Shown one piece after another: positions 1 through 10,257 of a DNA stretch of 35,661 nt. Within the stretch, counting starts at the first letter, position 1; each line of letters starts with the position of its first letter. The notes beneath the pieces are model-generated. The model was not told the DNA's origin and did not search any database. It worked only from the letters and a program-made list of their open reading frames with translations. Origin of the DNA: FCB group bacterium (lineage in GTDB: Bacteria; Fidelibacterota; Marinisomatia; SCGC-AAA003-L08; JACNLC01); assembly GCA_013152375.1 (NCBI GenBank), contig JAADGM010000018.1, forward strand, positions 1 to 35,661, in the 5' to 3' direction. Both the position numbers and the translations under genes were made by a program.

Positions 1-164
1 ATGTAGACCGCAAAATCAAAGTCGCCATTTCGATATTCCTATTATTTCTTTACTTATTATTTGATTTGATGAACTGTACCGCAGCTAACACGCCTGCATT
101 TAACCACTGCGGATATAGACTCCCTGCCTGCCGCAACAAAGTGAAGACAGGTCACATCTATTGT

Positions 165-193
165 AAGAAACCCGGAATGCTCCGGGCTTCTTT
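165..193 (-). terminator. rho-independent terminator after tRNA-Leu
   Basis: The minus-strand inverted repeat CCCGGA/TCCGGG has a 4-nt loop and is extended by AAGAA/TTCTT flanks. It is followed by a T-rich run and begins only a few bases past the 3' end of the tRNA. Confidence 0.75.
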
Positions 194-196
194 CCG

Positions 197-278
197 TGCC
201 GCGGAGAGGACTCGAACCTCCACCTCTTACGAGACTGGTTCCTAAGACCAGCGTGTCTACCAATTCCACCACCACGGC
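197..278 (-). tRNA. tRNA-Leu (anticodon TAG)
   Basis: Read on the minus strand, the 82-nt sequence folds as a class II tRNA. The 7-bp acceptor stem pairs GCCGTGG with CCGCGGC and includes one G-T pair; the discriminator base is A. The anticodon stem CTGGT/ACCAG encloses the loop CTTAGGA, giving anticodon TAG (leucine, CUN codons). A long variable arm follows, then a T arm with loop TTCGAGT. CCA is not encoded, because the bases after the discriminator read CGG. A rho-independent terminator lies just downstream at 165-193. Open frames that cross this locus are not credible genes. Confidence 0.95.
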
Positions 279-328
279 AAGCCTGCAAATCTAAGCAGTT
301 GGCCAGATTGTAAAAAAATGTTTTAGGA

Positions 329-358
329 TAAAAAGAACCCCGACAGTTGCCGGGATTC
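329..358 (-). terminator. rho-independent terminator after mscS
   Basis: On the minus strand a 9-bp stem (GAATCCCGG pairing with TCGGGGTTC, two G-U pairs) encloses the loop CAACTG and is followed directly by TTTTTA. It lies about 40 nt past the mscS stop codon and ahead of the co-directional tRNA, so it should separate the two transcripts. Confidence 0.8.
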
Positions 359-395
359 CTGATTTTCAAGTGCTGAAGGTATCTGCGATCCGGAT

Positions 396-1205
396 TTACT
401 TTTCCTGAAAGAGATGCACATCCTGCTGTGGGAACGGGATCGAAATGCCTTCCTCGTCAAAGCGCTTTTTGATGGTCTCCGTGACGTCATAATAGACTCC
501 CCAGTAATCTTCACTCTTTACCCAGGGGCGTACGACGAAGTTAACGCTGCTGTCGGCCAGTTCCGTCACTGCAACCAGTGCCGGAGGATCTTTCAACACG
601 CGCTCATCGGCCTTGAGAATATCTTCCAGAACTTTTCGGGCTTTATCAATATCGTCACTGTAACCAATGCCTGCGGAGAGATCCACGCGGCGGGTCTTCT
701 GGGCGGAATAGTTCACGATATTGCCCCCCATCATGGTCGAATTCGGTACATAGATCTCCTTATTGTCCGGCGTCTTCAGTTTGGTGATAAAGATCTGAAT
801 GCTTTCAACGGTTCCCGCCGTACCGCCCCCTTCAATATAATCACCGACTTTGAAAGGCCTGAAAATGATGATCAGTACACCGGAGGCGAAATTTGACAGA
901 GAACCCTGAAGAGCCAGACCCACGGCCAGACCTGCGGCACCGAGAATAGCTACAAGGGATGTTGTCTGAATTCCCAATTGTCCCAGAGCAGCAATGATCA
1001 CAAAAACCATCAACAGCGTGTAGATCAGATTGGTCGCAAAGGGCACCAGGGTTGCATCCACATTGCGTTTGGTCATCATCTTCTGAAGCGAGTTCCGGAT
1101 TGCCCCGGCAATCCATTTCCCGAAGATTAAAATGACCAGTGCTATGATGACTTTCATGCCGTAGAACATGACCATTTCCTGTGATTTAATCATAAAATCT
1201 TCCAT
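396..1205 (-). CDS. mscS: small-conductance mechanosensitive channel MscS
   Basis: This 269-aa inner-membrane protein is close in length to the canonical MscS of enterobacteria. It has two N-terminal hydrophobic helices and a pore helix rich in Ala and Gly (LGAAGLAVGLALQGSLSNFA) that matches the MscS TM3 signature. The beta domain follows (FRPFKVGDYI, then a region ending PNSTMMGGNIVNYS), and then the C-terminal alpha/beta domain. In known homologues the channel opens under membrane tension and releases solutes during hypo-osmotic shock. The start is supported by the purine-rich site AGAGGGG about 6 nt upstream. A strong terminator follows the gene. A second, more divergent MscS relative lies at 3888-4967. 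The family assignment is secure. Confidence 0.93.
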   Translation of the reverse strand: MEDFMIKSQEMVMFYGMKVIIALVILIFGKWIAGAIRNSLQKMMTKRNVDATLVPFATNLIYTLLMVFVIIAALGQLGIQTTSLVAILGAAGLAVGLALQGSLSNFASGVLIIIFRPFKVGDYIEGGGTAGTVESIQIFITKLKTPDNKEIYVPNSTMMGGNIVNYSAQKTRRVDLSAGIGYSDDIDKARKVLEDILKADERVLKDPPALVAVTELADSSVNFVVRPWVKSEDYWGVYYDVTETIKKRFDEEGISIPFPQQDVHLFQEK

Positions 1206-1235
1206 CGTTTTCCCCTCTTATGAGTTAATTGCGAT

Positions 1236-2089
1236 TTAAAACAAATTATAGGTCAGACCCACAGCCAGTGTCTGCTGCAGCTGGCGGATCCTTGAAATAT
1301 CCCGGTCGTAGAAAATTTTAATATTGAAACTAACCGTGATATATTTCGAAACACTGGCGGTGAACAGATTATCCCATGTAACATCCGTCTGGTCCAGTTT
1401 TTTCAGATTACTGAAAAGCTCCAACTTTGAGGTCATCAGGATATTATCCAGCACCGTGAGGCTTATATCTGTCACCGATTCTGCGCCATACTCTATTTTT
1501 GAGGTTTCAATTTCTGCCGTATCCGGGTCATCCGCATACCCATAATCTTTTGAAACCGTCTCTTTGACTGCCGCACCCAGCCGGGTTTTGATTTTCCCAT
1601 TGGGTTCAAACCCCAGGCCAAAACTCTGCGTGAAATATCCCGGATCCATGAAAAATCGGAAATGGCCGGATCAGGTGCGTCTCCGTAGTTATAGCCTTTG
1701 GAAAACTGCGTTTTTGCGGTTCCCGCAATGTATGGATTTATGGTGGTTCCCATCAACCGCGTATAAACCGACTCAAGGCTGATCTCGTCAGCGGCTTTGC
1801 GGGACCCCTCGCTCCCCACCTTAGTATTACCGTAGGCGATTTTAACGCTGTTATTCCAGGTGTATGCTTCGGCAGATCGGTTAAATCCGGCGTTGATGGT
1901 CAGCATCCAGGTCCAGGCATCTTCCCCACCCTGTGACCAGTTGTCAAAGCTGTTCTGTGTGAAATTCAACGTTCCGACAGCTGTTTTCTCCCAGCCCGGG
2001 GCTGCTGCAGCATCTTCACCGGCAGAAACAGGAATCGTAAATATACCGGCCAGTATCGCTGTGAGAATTATGCGGGAATTGGTTTTCAT
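1236..2089 (-). pseudogene. DUF3078-like outer-membrane protein, frameshifted
   Basis: Two overlapping minus-strand frames together make one roughly 284-aa exported protein. The N-terminal part (from 2089) has a signal peptide and the motif NFTQNSFDNWSQGGEDAWTW, which resembles the NW..GGEN signature of DUF3078 barrels of Bacteroidota-type bacteria. The C-terminal part (read from about 1650 down to 1236) continues as MDPGYFTQSFGLGFEPNGK and ends in an aromatic-rich strand terminating in LF, typical of an outer-membrane barrel. The frames join at 1651-1655, a run of five A on the plus strand. One extra base there restores a continuous protein reading D-F-F-M-D-P. The change is either a recent one-base deletion or a sequencing/assembly error. 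The first frame otherwise runs on into an atypical basic tail before stopping near 1493. Function is unknown beyond a probable outer-membrane location. Confidence 0.8.
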
Positions 2090-2225
2090 TTGGGTTTTCC
2101 TTTATTTAATCGTATTGAATTTTCTGTGAGATAATTAATGGGTTTCCAGGCTGTTAATCCTGCCCAAATTTATAACAGGATTCGTTTACAATAATATTAT
2201 TAATTCCCCCTGGATTCTCTAGCTC

Positions 2226-2252
2226 TAATAAAAAGGGGCTCTTGCGAGCCCC
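2226..2252 (-). terminator. rho-independent terminator after gdhA
   Basis: On the minus strand the perfect 6-bp stem GGGGCT/AGCCCC with loop CGCAAG is followed by TTTTTATT. It lies 27 nt beyond the gdhA stop codon. Confidence 0.85.
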
Positions 2253-2278
2253 TAATCCATTTTGTGAAATGGTGATTA

Positions 2279-3616
<1,338 letters not shown>

Positions 3617-3887
3617 CTAAAATCTCCTTAAAAGTTTTGATTTTCTGTTTTCCATTCTCAAATAGTCTAAATCCGCCTGAAAAGCGGATGCCAAAATTAC
3701 AGCTAAATTTCGATCATCTAATCCATATTATTTTCAATTATCAGAACATATTCCGGTATGTCGGCGCTGACCCCCGGTTGACCGATTCCGACAACCGCAA
3801 TTGAGATTGTTCCGGTGTGTCCCGGCATGGTAATATTGCCTTGGCTAAATTCGTCTGTATACAGTTATAAAAAGGGTACGTTTCGCT

Positions 3888-4967
3888 ATGGATTTTATCA
3901 CAAACCTCTATTCTCAGCTGCCGGCATTGATCCCTCTGCTGTTCAGCAGCCTCATCGTGGGGGGACTCTTGTGGGTTTTTAACCGCAGACTGCTGCACGG
4001 GAAAAGGCCCCTGGGTGCAGAAGCCAAGTTTCCCCGTCAGCTGATAATGCTTTTATTATCCGCCGTGGGCCTTCTGATTGTCGTCTTATCCATCCCCATG
4101 TCTGAGTCAACCCGACGCAATGTCTTGAGCCTGCTGGGGGTCGTCTTAACGGCGCTCATCGCTCTGTCGTCCTCAACCTTTGTCGCCAATATGATGGCAG
4201 GACTGATGCTCCGCCTGGTTCACAGTTTTCGACCTGGCGACTTTATCCGCGTGGGAGAACTCTTCGGGCGTGTTACCGAGCGGGGCCTGATGCACACCGA
4301 AATACAGACTGAAGACCGGGACCTGATCACTTTCCCGAATTTACATCTCGTGACGAATCCGGTGCGTGTTGTGCGGAGCTCGGGAACATTCATCTCAGCC
4401 ACACTCTCGCTGGGTTATGATCTCCCCCGGGGCCGGATTGAAAAACTGCTGAAAAAGGCCGCCGAGACGATCAATCTGCAGGAAGCCTTCGTGCAGGTGA
4501 AAGAACTGGGGGATTTTTCAGTTACCTACCGGATCGCCGGTTTCCTGACGGATGTGAAGCATCTCATCACGGCGCAATCGGACCTGCGGAAAAAAGTACT
4601 GGACACTTTGCATTCCAACGGCTTCGAGATCGTATCCCCGGCTTTCATGAATCAAAGACGGATCCAGACCGGCCAAAAGATCATCCCGCCGGTTTCTCCG
4701 GGAACCGCCGCCCCGGATTCTGGCGATGATGCACCCGATGATATTATCTTTGACAAGGCCGAAACGGCGGAGGCACATGAGAAACTGAAAGCCGAATTTC
4801 TTGAAACGCAGCAAAAACTGGAGGAATTGGAGAAGCAGGAGAAGACCCTTCCAGCCGGGAAAAAGTCTGCTGTCAATCAGGAAATTAACCGTTTGAAGAA
4901 ACGGGTTAAGTCACTCTCAGGCCAATTGGAGGAAGCGAAAAAAATCGTTGAATCCCAGGACACCTGA
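3888..4967 (+). CDS. MscS-family mechanosensitive channel with C-terminal coiled coil
   Basis: This 359-aa membrane protein has hydrophobic segments at about residues 12-31, 52-69 and 78-110. An MscS beta domain follows, recognisable from HSFRPGDFIRVGELFGRV and the downstream TFPNLHLVTNPVRVV segment. The pore helix (SSSTFVANMMAGLMLRLV) lacks the Gly/Ala periodicity of canonical MscS, so it belongs to a divergent subgroup. The last 70 residues are charged and helical (EAHEKLKAEFLETQQKLEEL, then a Lys/Glu-rich stretch) and predict a coiled coil. A linker rich in Pro, Ala and Asp precedes it. The gene is divergent from gdhA and apparently monocistronic. The ribosome site is weak. An ion channel role is inferred from the family; gating and substrate cannot be told. 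Confidence 0.85.
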   Translation: MDFITNLYSQLPALIPLLFSSLIVGGLLWVFNRRLLHGKRPLGAEAKFPRQLIMLLLSAVGLLIVVLSIPMSESTRRNVLSLLGVVLTALIALSSSTFVANMMAGLMLRLVHSFRPGDFIRVGELFGRVTERGLMHTEIQTEDRDLITFPNLHLVTNPVRVVRSSGTFISATLSLGYDLPRGRIEKLLKKAAETINLQEAFVQVKELGDFSVTYRIAGFLTDVKHLITAQSDLRKKVLDTLHSNGFEIVSPAFMNQRRIQTGQKIIPPVSPGTAAPDSGDDAPDDIIFDKAETAEAHEKLKAEFLETQQKLEELEKQEKTLPAGKKSAVNQEINRLKKRVKSLSGQLEEAKKIVESQDT

Positions 4968-5135
4968 CCTGTTTTGGTTTTATGATGGTCATCCTCCGGG
5001 GTTATTAATATTCTGTCTCAATCACATCACAGGTCTGTATTCAGTGCGGATTTCCTGTAAATAATTCTCCTTAATCTGCCGTAAATTTCCGGCTCTTGCG
5101 ATAAAAGTTTTTATTAATTATAAGAGGAGTCAACG

Positions 5136-8100
5136 ATGAAAAAAATACTTATAACCTCGATACTGATCACTTCCTGCCTGTTCAGTCAGCTACTCATAAA
5201 CGAAATTGATTATGACCAGCCCGGGACAGATACTTCAGAATTCATAGAACTTGCCGGCCCTGCCGGTACCTATAATAACGTGAGCCTGGTCCTGCTCAAC
5301 GGGAATAACGGCTCGGCCTACAGAACCTTTGAGCTCGGCACTATTGTTCTCGCTAATGAAAGTGACGGCTATGGGCTGTACGTCATTGGCGGTACGACCA
5401 TTCCCAATGTAGATTTTTCAACCGGCTTCCCCGCCAGCAACGGCGTCCAGAACGGTGCGCCTGACGGTATGGAACTGTGGGTTGACGGTGTCATCGTGGA
5501 TGCTGTCTCCTACGAAGGCCCCATGAACGATTCACAGGGAAATCCCATGGAAATGGCCAGCGACGCGGGTATGCTCGAAAACGGCGACAACGAATCTCTC
5601 GGGCGGCTGGGACTCGATGAAAGCCCCTGGCAGGTATCCACTCCGGTTACACCCGGAACGATCAACGTCGATCAGGTTTTCAGCAGTGACATCAACATGC
5701 CACCCGTTGCCGATGGCGGCGGCAATCAATTTGTAGAACCGGGTGATCTTGTAACCCTCGATGGCAGCGCCAGCTACGACACGGACGGAAGCATTGTCTA
5801 TTACATCTGGGAACAGCTAAGCGGTACATCTGTTGTTTTGACCAACGCTGAATCCCCCGTGGCTACCTTTACCGCTCCTGCCTCCGCAGGTGCTCTGGTG
5901 TTTACACTCACGGTGTATGACGACCTGGCCGACTCGGATACCGATGAAGTTACCGTTACCGTCGGGACTCTCACCATCGCCGAAGCGCGGGCTCTGCCAA
6001 CCGGATCAAGCGCTGTCGTAGAGGGCGTAGTGATCTCCCCCAATTTTCAAAGTACCAACGGAGAATATGCCATTCAGGATGCCACGGCAGGCATGGTCAT
6101 CTTCATTGTCGGCGTTGACCCGCTGCTGACCTTAGGCGATGAAGTGCGCGTCATGGGAGTCGTTGAAGAATATAACGGCAAGATGGAAATCGTTCCTGCT
6201 GGCATCGATGATATTACAGTGCTGGGTCCGGCCGACCTTCCCGCTGTTCAAACCATCACTGTCAGTGATCTGGCCAACAACGGGGAAGACTACGAGAGTG
6301 AACTGATACGGATTGAGAATGTCTCGGTGACATCCGGAGACTGGCCCCTGGAAGGTTCTTCGGCAAATCTCACCATTACGGACGATGGCGTTTCCGAAGT
6401 GACCATGCGCATAGATTCAGACACTGAACTGGACGGCTCGGACGAACCCGTCTGGCCCTCCCATGTTACCGGTGTGGGCGGACAGTACAACAGCTATCAG
6501 CTCATGCCCCGGTATGTTACGGATTTCGTACCCACCGGCGGTAACCAACTGCCCCATGCCGATGCAGGAGAAGACCAAATGGTGGAACCCGGTGATCTGG
6601 TGACGCTGGACGGCTCCGCCAGCTATGACCCCGACGGAGCAGGACTGGCAGGATATCTCTGGTCCCAAACTGAAGGCCCCACTGTCGTGCTCAGTGATTA
6701 CGAAGAACCCATCGTTACCTTTACGGCTCCGGCGGAAGATGCCAACCTGGTCTTTCAGCTGACCGTGGTGGATTTCGACGGAGATTCAGACACCGATCTC
6801 ATCACTGTCGTCGTGAGCGGCGGGACCCTGACCCTGTACGATATTCAATATACAGACGTCCCCGGTTCCGGGAATGACTGCTATCCGTCCACGATGGTTG
6901 GGCAGACGGTCTCCGTTACCGGCATCGTAACAGCGGTGAACGGTTCGGGACGTTTCTTTCTCGAAGACCCCTCCTTTGACAGCTGGGGCGGCATCTATGT
7001 GTACGACTCAAACGTGGGACCAACGCGGGGAGATGAACTCACCGTCACGGCGCCCATCAGCGAATATTACGGCCTGACCGAACTGGGTTCGGTCTCCGCC
7101 TTTGTTGTGAACTCCACTGGCAATGCGGTTGCCCCCGTGGATATTACCACCGGTGAACTTTCCGAGGCCTGTTCGATGACGGCCGAAGCCTACGAAGGCA
7201 TGCTAGTGCGGTTGACCAATGTCACCGTCACTCAGGCACAGGACAATCACGGTCAATGGTATGTGGACGACGGTACGGGTCCCTGCCAGATCGATGACGG
7301 TATGTGGGTCGGCGGTGATCTGACGCCTGCAGTAGGGGATTTTTATCCCGAGATCATCGGTGCCGTGGATTACAGTTACAGCGAATACGGCATCAATCCC
7401 CGGGATGAGGCGGACCTGGGCGGCAGCAGCGGTCCGGTAGAGGTCTCAATTCACGATCTTCAATTCACTACCACGGCCGGGTCCGGCGAGGATTGTTACC
7501 CATCCGAATACGCCGGGCAGACGGTTCAGGTCACCGGTGTCGTCACCGCTGCAGAAACGGTGAACGAGACGACCTATAATTATTTCCTGCAGGATCCTGC
7601 AGCATCGGACTGGGCTGGTGTGTATGTCTTTAATTCCGCTACAGGGGCTGCAGTAGGGGACAATCTTACGGTGATTGCGGAAGTGAGCGAATATTTCGGG
7701 TTCACCGAACTGGGTAATGTATCCGGCACAACCGTCAATTCCCAGGGGAATACCACCGTGGCCCTGGATATCACAACGGCAGAACTCGCAGGCGGCTGCA
7801 GCGAAAGCGGCGAAAGCCTTGAAGGCATGCTGGTCAGAGTGAACAGTGTCACCGTTACCACAGAGACGGATGCTTACGGACAATTTTATGTGGATGACGG
7901 CTCCGGCGCCTGCCAGATCGATGACGGCATGTTCGACGGTACCTATCCCGTTCCACTGGCCGGTGATGAGTACACCTCCATTACCGGTGTCGTGGATTAC
8001 AGTTTCAGTGAATATGGCATCAATCCCCGCAATATTGATGACTTTGCCACAGGGTCAGGCTGTGTCGCCGACGGAGATGTAACCCTGGACGGTGCTACGG

Positions 8101-8819
8101 ATATTCTGGATATTGTGGCGATTGTTTCACATGTTCTGGGAAATACTGTTTTGGACTGGAGTATCATCTGTCATGCCGATCTTGATGACAGCGGGACCAT
8201 CGATATTCTGGACATCGTCAATATCGTGGATCTGATCCTCAACGGCCGGATCTTTCAGCAGCCGGCAACCGGGGCGACCCTTCAGGTCGGCGGCCGCAGT
8301 GCCGTACTGAATGCAGACGGCTATGTCGGCGGTGTACAAATAACCCTGACACACGGCGTTGACTTTCAGCTTAATCTGACTGAGGATGCCTATTATGCAG
8401 CGGCTCATACGGAAGGTGGTGAAACGACCCTGATAGTACTGCAGCCTGAATCCGCTCTCTTCACCTGCAATGGCGATTTTGCCGTTGAAAGTGTCGTTGT
8501 TGCCACAAAGGAGGGCTATGTTGATGTTAACATTACCACACCGGTGGCCTTCATGACGAATTATCCCAACCCTTTCAACCCCGTCACGATGATCTCCTAC
8601 ACGCCCGGTGAAACCGGTACGGTGCGGCTGACCATCTACGACCTGCTGGGAAAAACAGTCACCCGTCTCGTGGACGATTACCAGACAGCCGGTACCGGCT
8701 ACAGCGTGCTTTGGAATGGCAAGGACTCCCGCGGCGTTGACGTCCCCAGCGGGATTTATTTCTCACGTTTGGAAAATGGCGGGGATGTCATAACCAGCAA
8801 ACTAACCCTATTAAGATGA
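5136..8819 (+). CDS. secreted LTD/PKD/OB-fold/dockerin protein with T9SS-type sorting domain
   Basis: This 1227-aa exported protein has a signal peptide (about 1-18). A lamin-tail domain follows (from LLINEIDYDQPG to about 150), then PKD domain 1 (about 190-277) and an OB-fold region (about 280-465). PKD domain 2 spans about 472-563. Two tandem 200-residue OB-fold repeats come next (567-771 and 772-974). A type I dockerin-like module (976 to about 1045) has paired calcium loops. The C-terminal sorting domain contains NYPNPFNP at 1142-1149 and a FlgD-like fold ending at the C terminus. The OB regions resemble the non-catalytic part of ExeM/NucH extracellular nucleases (GIVTAVNG, RGDELTVTAPISEYYGLTEL), but no EEP catalytic domain is present here. 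AGAGGAG precedes the start. It is the first gene of a run of exported proteins. Secretion by a type IX-like system and surface attachment are inferred. A role in binding nucleic acid or organising the downstream nucleases is a hypothesis. Confidence 0.85.
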   Translation: MKKILITSILITSCLFSQLLINEIDYDQPGTDTSEFIELAGPAGTYNNVSLVLLNGNNGSAYRTFELGTIVLANESDGYGLYVIGGTTIPNVDFSTGFPASNGVQNGAPDGMELWVDGVIVDAVSYEGPMNDSQGNPMEMASDAGMLENGDNESLGRLGLDESPWQVSTPVTPGTINVDQVFSSDINMPPVADGGGNQFVEPGDLVTLDGSASYDTDGSIVYYIWEQLSGTSVVLTNAESPVATFTAPASAGALVFTLTVYDDLADSDTDEVTVTVGTLTIAEARALPTGSSAVVEGVVISPNFQSTNGEYAIQDATAGMVIFIVGVDPLLTLGDEVRVMGVVEEYNGKMEIVPAGIDDITVLGPADLPAVQTITVSDLANNGEDYESELIRIENVSVTSGDWPLEGSSANLTITDDGVSEVTMRIDSDTELDGSDEPVWPSHVTGVGGQYNSYQLMPRYVTDFVPTGGNQLPHADAGEDQMVEPGDLVTLDGSASYDPDGAGLAGYLWSQTEGPTVVLSDYEEPIVTFTAPAEDANLVFQLTVVDFDGDSDTDLITVVVSGGTLTLYDIQYTDVPGSGNDCYPSTMVGQTVSVTGIVTAVNGSGRFFLEDPSFDSWGGIYVYDSNVGPTRGDELTVTAPISEYYGLTELGSVSAFVVNSTGNAVAPVDITTGELSEACSMTAEAYEGMLVRLTNVTVTQAQDNHGQWYVDDGTGPCQIDDGMWVGGDLTPAVGDFYPEIIGAVDYSYSEYGINPRDEADLGGSSGPVEVSIHDLQFTTTAGSGEDCYPSEYAGQTVQVTGVVTAAETVNETTYNYFLQDPAASDWAGVYVFNSATGAAVGDNLTVIAEVSEYFGFTELGNVSGTTVNSQGNTTVALDITTAELAGGCSESGESLEGMLVRVNSVTVTTETDAYGQFYVDDGSGACQIDDGMFDGTYPVPLAGDEYTSITGVVDYSFSEYGINPRNIDDFATGSGCVADGDVTLDGATDILDIVAIVSHVLGNTVLDWSIICHADLDDSGTIDILDIVNIVDLILNGRIFQQPATGATLQVGGRSAVLNADGYVGGVQITLTHGVDFQLNLTEDAYYAAAHTEGGETTLIVLQPESALFTCNGDFAVESVVVATKEGYVDVNITTPVAFMTNYPNPFNPVTMISYTPGETGTVRLTIYDLLGKTVTRLVDDYQTAGTGYSVLWNGKDSRGVDVPSGIYFSRLENGGDVITSKLTLLR
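6834..7448 (+). repeat. OB-fold repeat 1 of the 1227-aa secreted protein
   Basis: Residues 567-771. The repeat begins LYDIQYTDVPGSGNDCYPS and includes GIYVYDSNVG, SEYYGLTELG, WYVDDGTGPCQIDDGMW and YGINPRDEADLGG. Each element recurs in order in the next repeat. Conserved cysteines (DCYPS, EACS, GPCQIDDG) suggest disulfides. Confidence 0.8.
7449..8060 (+). repeat. OB-fold repeat 2 of the 1227-aa secreted protein
   Basis: Residues 772-975. The repeat begins IHDLQFTTTAGSGEDCYPS and carries GVYVFNSATG, SEYFGFTELG, FYVDDGSGACQIDDGMF and YGINPRNIDDF. It matches repeat 1 over its whole length and keeps the same cysteines. This is a protein-level tandem duplication; the DNA has diverged, so the duplication is not recent. 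Confidence 0.8.
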
Positions 8820-8826
8820 TCACTCG

Positions 8827-10257
8827 ATGAAAAAACTACTACTCCTTTTAGGTGTTCTGCCTGTCGCGGTTTCAGCCGGACAGGCGGATCATCTGATCTT
8901 AAATAAGATTGCCATTGCGCCCACTGCCGCTGAAATGGTGATAATCCAGAATCCCACCGATACAGCCGTCAATCTGGCTGATTATTATATCACCGATGCC
9001 ACCAATGGGTCGGATGATAAGTTCTATTATCACCTGCCGTCCTTTTCCGATTACTGGAGCGGGGGAATCTCCGATTTCATCGCCCGCTTCCCGGATATGG
9101 ACATACCCGCAGGAGGCTCTGTGACCCTGAGTATGCACAGCTCCGACATCTACCAGAGCTATTACGGCGAATCGCCGGACCTGGCCCTGTTTGGGGATAT
9201 GCTCAATGCTGAAGACGGTGTTAATACCATCTCTCTGGGGCCGGCCTTCAACAATATCGATATGCTCAATACCATCGAGATGCTGATGCTGTTTCACTGG
9301 GACGGCTTAAGTTCAACGGTGGAGGATGTGGACTATTTCCTCTGGGGCGCGGTGGATCCCTCTCTGGCCATTGATAAAACCGGTGTTCCGGGATATGCAG
9401 ATGATACACCCATTGATGATCAATATTTCATGCCTTCGATCAGTAACGATATGATCTACACCCGAAGCTCTCCGGATGAAGCTTCGGAGCTCACTTCCGG
9501 CGGCAACGGCATAACGGGCCATGATGAAACCAGTGAGGATTTCGAGACCGGCTGGCGGATCGTTTATAATCCCGGTCTGGTAACCCCTCTGGCAGATATC
9601 TACGACGAGCAGTATGCGGTGGGTGACGAACTCATCGTTCAGGGCCTTATTGTAGAGTTCCGGGATATCCGCCCCAGTAACGGTCCCCAGATCATCACCA
9701 TACAGGATGCCGATGATTATCAGCTGTCTCTGACGGTTTGGGACTGGGATGTAGTGCTCTCCGAAATCGGGTACATGGTGGACAATGACAACCTCTCTGA
9801 GTATGTGATACAGGTTCGCGGTGTGCTGGATTTCTATCTCGGCTGGCAGCTGACCGTGGCTTCTCCGGATGACATCATTGTCTATTCCGTGGACCACCCT
9901 GATGGTCAGTTTGTTGAAGGTGACTTTGTGGAAGCAGCCATCACACCGGCGCCCTATGTCATCATTCCCACTCTGGGAGAGCGGCTCGATTTCAGCTATT
10001 CCTTCCCGGCAAATTCCCGGGTCATCGTGCGGGTTTTTGATCTCTCAGGCCGTTTCATCACCACGCTGGTGGATAAATATTTTGAGAGCTCCGGGACCGT
10101 TTTACGGGATGCCAGCCGTTCCGACTGGGATGGCCGGGATCATCTGGGGGGCATCGTTCCGCCGGGTACCTACATCCTGCATATTGAGGCCAGTAACTTT
10201 CAAAGCGGTAAAACAACCAATGCTTCCGCCCCGGTTGTAGTTGGAGTGAGGTTCTGA
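8827..10257 (+). CDS. secreted lamin-tail/OB-fold protein with FlgD-like C-terminal domain
   Basis: This 476-aa protein has a signal peptide (cleavage near VSAGQA). Its N-terminal half resembles a lamin-tail domain (HLILNKIAIAPTAAEMVIIQ, then NLADYYITDA). A probable OB-fold lies around 285-370 (AVGDELIVQGLIVEFRD, IQVRGVLDFYLGWQLTVASP). The last 90 residues form a FlgD/CTD-like beta domain (VIVRVFDLSGRFITTLVD, GGIVPPGTYILHIE). The gene starts 7 nt after the preceding stop and its own stop overlaps the next start by one base, so it belongs to the same operon. No catalytic motif was recognised. Its domains parallel those of the upstream 1227-aa protein, which suggests a related accessory role on the cell surface. 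Secretion route and function are inferred. Confidence 0.75.
   Translation: MKKLLLLLGVLPVAVSAGQADHLILNKIAIAPTAAEMVIIQNPTDTAVNLADYYITDATNGSDDKFYYHLPSFSDYWSGGISDFIARFPDMDIPAGGSVTLSMHSSDIYQSYYGESPDLALFGDMLNAEDGVNTISLGPAFNNIDMLNTIEMLMLFHWDGLSSTVEDVDYFLWGAVDPSLAIDKTGVPGYADDTPIDDQYFMPSISNDMIYTRSSPDEASELTSGGNGITGHDETSEDFETGWRIVYNPGLVTPLADIYDEQYAVGDELIVQGLIVEFRDIRPSNGPQIITIQDADDYQLSLTVWDWDVVLSEIGYMVDNDNLSEYVIQVRGVLDFYLGWQLTVASPDDIIVYSVDHPDGQFVEGDFVEAAITPAPYVIIPTLGERLDFSYSFPANSRVIVRVFDLSGRFITTLVDKYFESSGTVLRDASRSDWDGRDHLGGIVPPGTYILHIEASNFQSGKTTNASAPVVVGVRF

Noticed and set aside
1-75. A hydrophobic plus-strand frame (DRKIKVAISIFLLFLYLLF) and a possible minus-strand start (MATLILRST) at position 28 running off the left edge
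   Set aside because: The plus frame has no start codon in the window and continues into the tRNA; the minus candidate shows only nine codons. Neither can be called.
57-369. Open frames on both strands across 57-369 (for example 57-275 plus and 100-369 minus)
   Set aside because: They run through the tRNA-Leu gene and its terminator; the translations look like tRNA antisense products, with no ribosome site or family resemblance.
3753-3826. Imperfect direct repeat TTCCGGTATGTC and TTCCGGTGTGTC between gdhA and the second MscS-like gene
   Set aside because: Too short and imperfect to separate from chance; no palindromic operator structure.
3741-3998. 85-aa minus-strand frame overlapping the start of the second MscS-like gene
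   Set aside because: Mostly antisense to the start of a supported gene, low-complexity Gln/Glu content, no ribosome site.
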